From the NCBI GenBank assembly GCA_023379725.1, contig JAMCPC010000077.1, positions 1-8,112 on the forward strand: a stretch of DNA of 8,112 nt, read 5' to 3'. The notes under the pieces were generated by a model. It ran no database searches. It saw nothing but the letters and a program-made list of their open reading frames with translations, and was not told where the DNA came from. The translations under genes and the position numbers were made by a program. Origin of the DNA: Actinomycetota bacterium. GTDB lineage: Bacteria > Actinomycetota > Acidimicrobiia > Acidimicrobiales > JAMCPL01. Positions 6,123 through 8,112 of this stretch are shown here, one piece after another; the first letter of the stretch is position 1, and every line of letters begins with the position of its first letter.

Positions 6123-6166
6123 GTACGTTGCATGATATAGATATATCGCAGAACGTGAATTTATGA
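6119..6166 (+). CDS. Mini-ORF B, 15 codons, overlapping both mini-ORF A and menA
   Basis: The ATG at 6119 overlaps the mini-ORF A stop. Its TGA at 6164-6166 overlaps the menA ATG at 6163 (ATGA again). The peptide MSTLHDIDISQNVNL is a diverged version of the mini-ORF A repeat: MNTLQGMGIS corresponds to MSTLHDIDIS. No ribosome binding site is present. It would be the last step of a reinitiation chain delivering ribosomes to menA. Real translation is unproven. Confidence 0.35.
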   Translation: MSTLHDIDISQNVNL

Positions 6167-7101
6167 TGATGGCAGATCGTGAGGCAGCCTGGGTAGCACC
6201 CTTTAAACTGTGGGTTGCTGGTGCGAGGCCGCGTACTCTCATCGCTGCGGCAGTGCCAGTTGCAGTGGGTATAGCCTTGGTATCCGGTAGACATTCTGGT
6301 GCTGTCAGCCTGGCTCATGATCTTAATCCCAATCAGTGGCTGAGAGCATTTTTAGCTCTGCTGGTCTCTATTGGGATGCAAATAGGTGTTAACTATGCAA
6401 ATGATTATTCTGATGGAGTGGCCGGTAGGGACAGAAATAGGACAGGTCCTTTACGGCTTACTGCCTCTGGTTCCGTCCCTTCCAGGCAGGTTGCACTTGC
6501 TGCTGCGCTGTCAATAGCTATAGCGTGTATATGTGGTCTTATTCTTGCGGCGATGATCGATCAGTGGTGGATCTTGATTGTGGGTGCCATTGCCGGTATT
6601 GCTGCAGTTGGTTACTCAGGTGGCCCCAGACCGTATGCGAGTCTTGGATTCGGTGAGTTGTTCGTATTTATTTTCTTTGGTGTCGTCGCTACAGTAGGGA
6701 GTGCCTACGTCATAGGTGGTGGCAGCATCTACTGGGTGGAGGCGCTTGTTGCCTCTATCCCCGTGGGGATGTTGGCTGTGGCTATTCTGCAGGCAAACAA
6801 TTTGAGAGACATAGAGGGCGACAGCAGGGAGAACAAACTCACCTTGGCAGTACGCTTAGGGAGGAGGAGAGCTGGGCTGGTATATGTAGGGGTGCTCTTT
6901 TGCGCTGTGGTAGGAGTCGTTCTGCTGAGTATGTATCGTCCTTGGGTACTCTTGGCATTGGTCGGTTTCGTGGCGACGAGAAAGAACGTCTCGCTTGCTC
7001 TCTCCTCCTCGACGGGTCGTGATCTCCTACCATTGCTTGGTTCTACAGCTCTTTTGGAGATGCTGGCTGGACTGCTTATAGTAGTAGGACTATTGATCTG
7101 A
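6163..7101 (+). CDS. menA: 1,4-Dihydroxy-2-naphthoate polyprenyltransferase
   Basis: This UbiA-superfamily membrane enzyme joins a polyprenyl diphosphate to 1,4-dihydroxy-2-naphthoate, giving demethylmenaquinone. It has 312 residues and about eight or nine hydrophobic helices. Both Asp-rich Mg/diphosphate sites are present: NYANDYSDG at 77-85 (N77, D81, D84) followed by GRD ending at D90, and NNLRDIEGD at 212-220 (D216, D220), followed by the MenA-typical NKLTLAVRLG. The N-terminal WVAGARPRTL also fits MenA. Three consecutive in-frame ATGs (6163, 6166, 6169) open the gene, with no Shine-Dalgarno sequence and no TANNNT box at leaderless spacing. Translation probably depends on coupling to the upstream mini-ORF B, whose stop overlaps the first ATG. 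It lies downstream of menB on the same strand and is likely co-transcribed; a TAGAAT at 6101-6106 could be an internal promoter. Confidence 0.94.
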   Translation: MMMADREAAWVAPFKLWVAGARPRTLIAAAVPVAVGIALVSGRHSGAVSLAHDLNPNQWLRAFLALLVSIGMQIGVNYANDYSDGVAGRDRNRTGPLRLTASGSVPSRQVALAAALSIAIACICGLILAAMIDQWWILIVGAIAGIAAVGYSGGPRPYASLGFGELFVFIFFGVVATVGSAYVIGGGSIYWVEALVASIPVGMLAVAILQANNLRDIEGDSRENKLTLAVRLGRRRAGLVYVGVLFCAVVGVVLLSMYRPWVLLALVGFVATRKNVSLALSSSTGRDLLPLLGSTALLEMLAGLLIVVGLLI

Positions 7102-7278
7102 ATACTTCATTTTTGAGAGCCTCTGTCCAAGGATCTGCTTATAGGGATAGTGGCATACTCTCTATGGATGGATCCAGGCTTGCGGAGCATGGTTGGTCAT
7201 TTCAGCATTACTTGTAATAAGTGCTGTACCTCACTCGTCTCTTTACCTAATTATCCTCTTACAACCGATTGCATATTG
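7102..7278. other. Convergent intergenic region between menA and the repeat-protein gene
   Basis: I find no gene here. An interrupted stem around CAGC-ATT-ACTT-GTAAT-AAGT-GCTG (7203-7226) can fold on either strand, but no T-run follows on either side, so a terminator is not supported. TGGATCCA at 7168-7175 is a short palindrome with no clear meaning. Confidence 0.45.
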
Positions 7279-8112
7279 TCATCCGGTCATATAGCCAGTT
7301 ACGTCTACGATGACATTTACCGTAGAGGTACCGGAGCCATTATAGATAGTTATGTATCCGCTTGAGTCCACCGTTGCAACAACAAGATTTGGAACTGCTA
7401 TCTTTTCTATTCCTGTCCAGTTGACATCAGAGGTAGTAGGGGGGGTGGATGCTGGGTTTACAGAGAGATAGCCACTTGCGCTACCTCCTGATGCTGTTAG
7501 GTTTATTATTACAGCCGATATACCACTTGAGGGTAGTCCACCGGCACCTGCTACCTTTACCTTCAGCTGTGAGCGGGGGTTGAGGGTATCTCCATTACAC
7601 TGAGCATCTATTCCTGAAAGGCCGGATGGATTTCCAGGTCGGGTATCACATATCCTTACCGGCGATATGGGCACAAGGTAGTTACCTGTAGTGGCATCTG
7701 AGAAGTATCCAGATACATCCACGATTGCCTGTGCATAGGTAGATGAGTAGAGAGATACCTTCCCATTTTCTACCGGTACTATTACCCTATTGGCTACTGC
7801 ATTCCCGGGTATCCAATTCAGATTTGATGCAGTGGGTCTTGTCGCTCCGCTCGGATATAAGGTGAAATAGCCACCTTTTTCTGTACCTGTAGAGGTAACG
7901 TTTAGGACTACCGCTGTAACTCCTGTAGATGGGACACCACCCAGTCCAAATACCTGGATGTTCTGTGTTTCACCGGGAGTAAAGCCAGTGAGAGAGGAGT
8001 TCTGGGATGGGATGGTACTACAGTAGGTGGAATTTGTTTCTCTAAATGATGACTGAGAACAACGGGTATCTACTAAGCGTGCAGGATTTGTAAGTGGCTG
8101 GTAGAGGTCTGT
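7279..8112 (-). CDS. Secreted/surface repeat protein, C-terminal part (5' end beyond the right edge)
   Basis: The frame is open from the right edge to a TGA at 7281-7279, giving at least 277 residues without an upstream stop. Two tandem copies of a domain of about 130 residues are seen. Copy 1 (about 8100-7690) runs from PLTNPARLVDTRC through GLGGVPSTGVTAVVLNVTST, SNLNWIPG and VSLYSS to AIVDVSGYF. Copy 2 (7677-7282) runs from LVPISPVRICDTRPG through GAGGLPSSGISAVIINLTAS, SDVNWTG and ITIYNGSG to VIVDVTGYM. This beta-rich, Ser/Thr/Gly-rich unit is common in exported actinobacterial proteins, often next to amidase or surface domains; its function is not established. Each copy has two Cys (DTRC...TYC; ICDTR...AQC) that could form a disulfide outside the cell. 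The protein ends right after copy 2, with no LPXTG motif or membrane anchor at the C-terminus. A GTG at 7722 is internal, not a start. Confidence 0.8.
   Translation of the reverse strand, partial: TDLYQPLTNPARLVDTRCSQSSFRETNSTYCSTIPSQNSSLTGFTPGETQNIQVFGLGGVPSTGVTAVVLNVTSTGTEKGGYFTLYPSGATRPTASNLNWIPGNAVANRVIVPVENGKVSLYSSTYAQAIVDVSGYFSDATTGNYLVPISPVRICDTRPGNPSGLSGIDAQCNGDTLNPRSQLKVKVAGAGGLPSSGISAVIINLTASGGSASGYLSVNPASTPPTTSDVNWTGIEKIAVPNLVVATVDSSGYITIYNGSGTSTVNVIVDVTGYMTG

Larger units (their letters stand above)
6042..6162 (+). repeat. Three degenerate tandem repeats between menB and menA
   Basis: The copies begin at 6042, 6078 and 6119, each with ATGARTACRTTGCA. Copies 1 and 2 match at 18 of their first 21 bases. 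Copies 1 and 3 match at 26 of 32 bases without gaps, including a shared GRTATATCSCA end. Unit lengths are 36, 41 and 44 bases, and the third runs directly into the menA ATG at 6163. The first overlaps the menB stop codon. The array carries the mini-ORFs listed separately. Confidence 0.7.

Noticed and set aside
6042..6162. CRISPR array or insertion-sequence remnant in the menB-menA gap
   Set aside because: The repeats touch each other without unique spacers, differ in length and sequence, and have no terminal inverted repeats, target duplication or transposase fragment.
5948..6318. Several overlapping - strand frames across the menB-menA gap (about 60-80 codons)
   Set aside because: They are antisense readings of the repeats and of the ends of menB and menA. 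Their own internal repetition comes from the DNA repeat, and they have no start signals or family features.

Overview
The window most likely comes from an actinobacterium, and I would guess the class Acidimicrobiia. This is an inference from gene content: a TgpA-type membrane transglutaminase with a DUF4129-like tail, a short-form MenE, MenB and MenA, and a secreted protein built from DTR / GYF-type repeats. Base composition looks roughly balanced. Codon use is rich in ATA, GTA and AGG, unlike the classic high-GC actinobacteria. I see no RNA gene, CRISPR array, insertion sequence or phage gene.

Left part (1-3702, + strand): a likely operon. It holds a transglutaminase-like membrane protein that runs off the left edge, a YqgE/AlgH (UPF0301) protein whose ATG overlaps the transglutaminase stop (ATGA), and a GNAT acetyltransferase 13 bases further on behind a strong GAGGTGAT ribosome binding site.

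Middle part (3916-7101): a menaquinone (vitamin K2) cluster. menE (- strand) and menB (+ strand) diverge from a 66-base gap. Both ATGs sit exactly 6 bases after a TANNNT -10-like hexamer, which suggests leaderless mRNAs. A perfect 15-base palindrome covers the menE -10 box and reaches into its start codon. menA follows menB. MenE activates o-succinylbenzoate to its CoA ester, MenB closes the naphthoate ring, and MenA attaches the prenyl tail in the membrane. The upstream genes menF, menD and menC are not in the window.

The most unusual part is the 117-base gap between menB and menA. It holds three degenerate copies of a sequence starting ATGAATACGTTGCA. These encode two tiny overlapping reading frames (26 and 15 codons), so menB, mini-ORF A, mini-ORF B and menA are linked by three successive ATGA stop/start overlaps. 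This could be a chain of translational reinitiation that sets MenA output.

Right part (7279-8112, - strand): the C-terminal end of a secreted or surface repeat protein. Two domain copies are visible, each with a Cys pair, and its start lies beyond the right edge. The two convergent gaps (3703-3915 and 7102-7278) contain no gene or convincing terminator that I can support.
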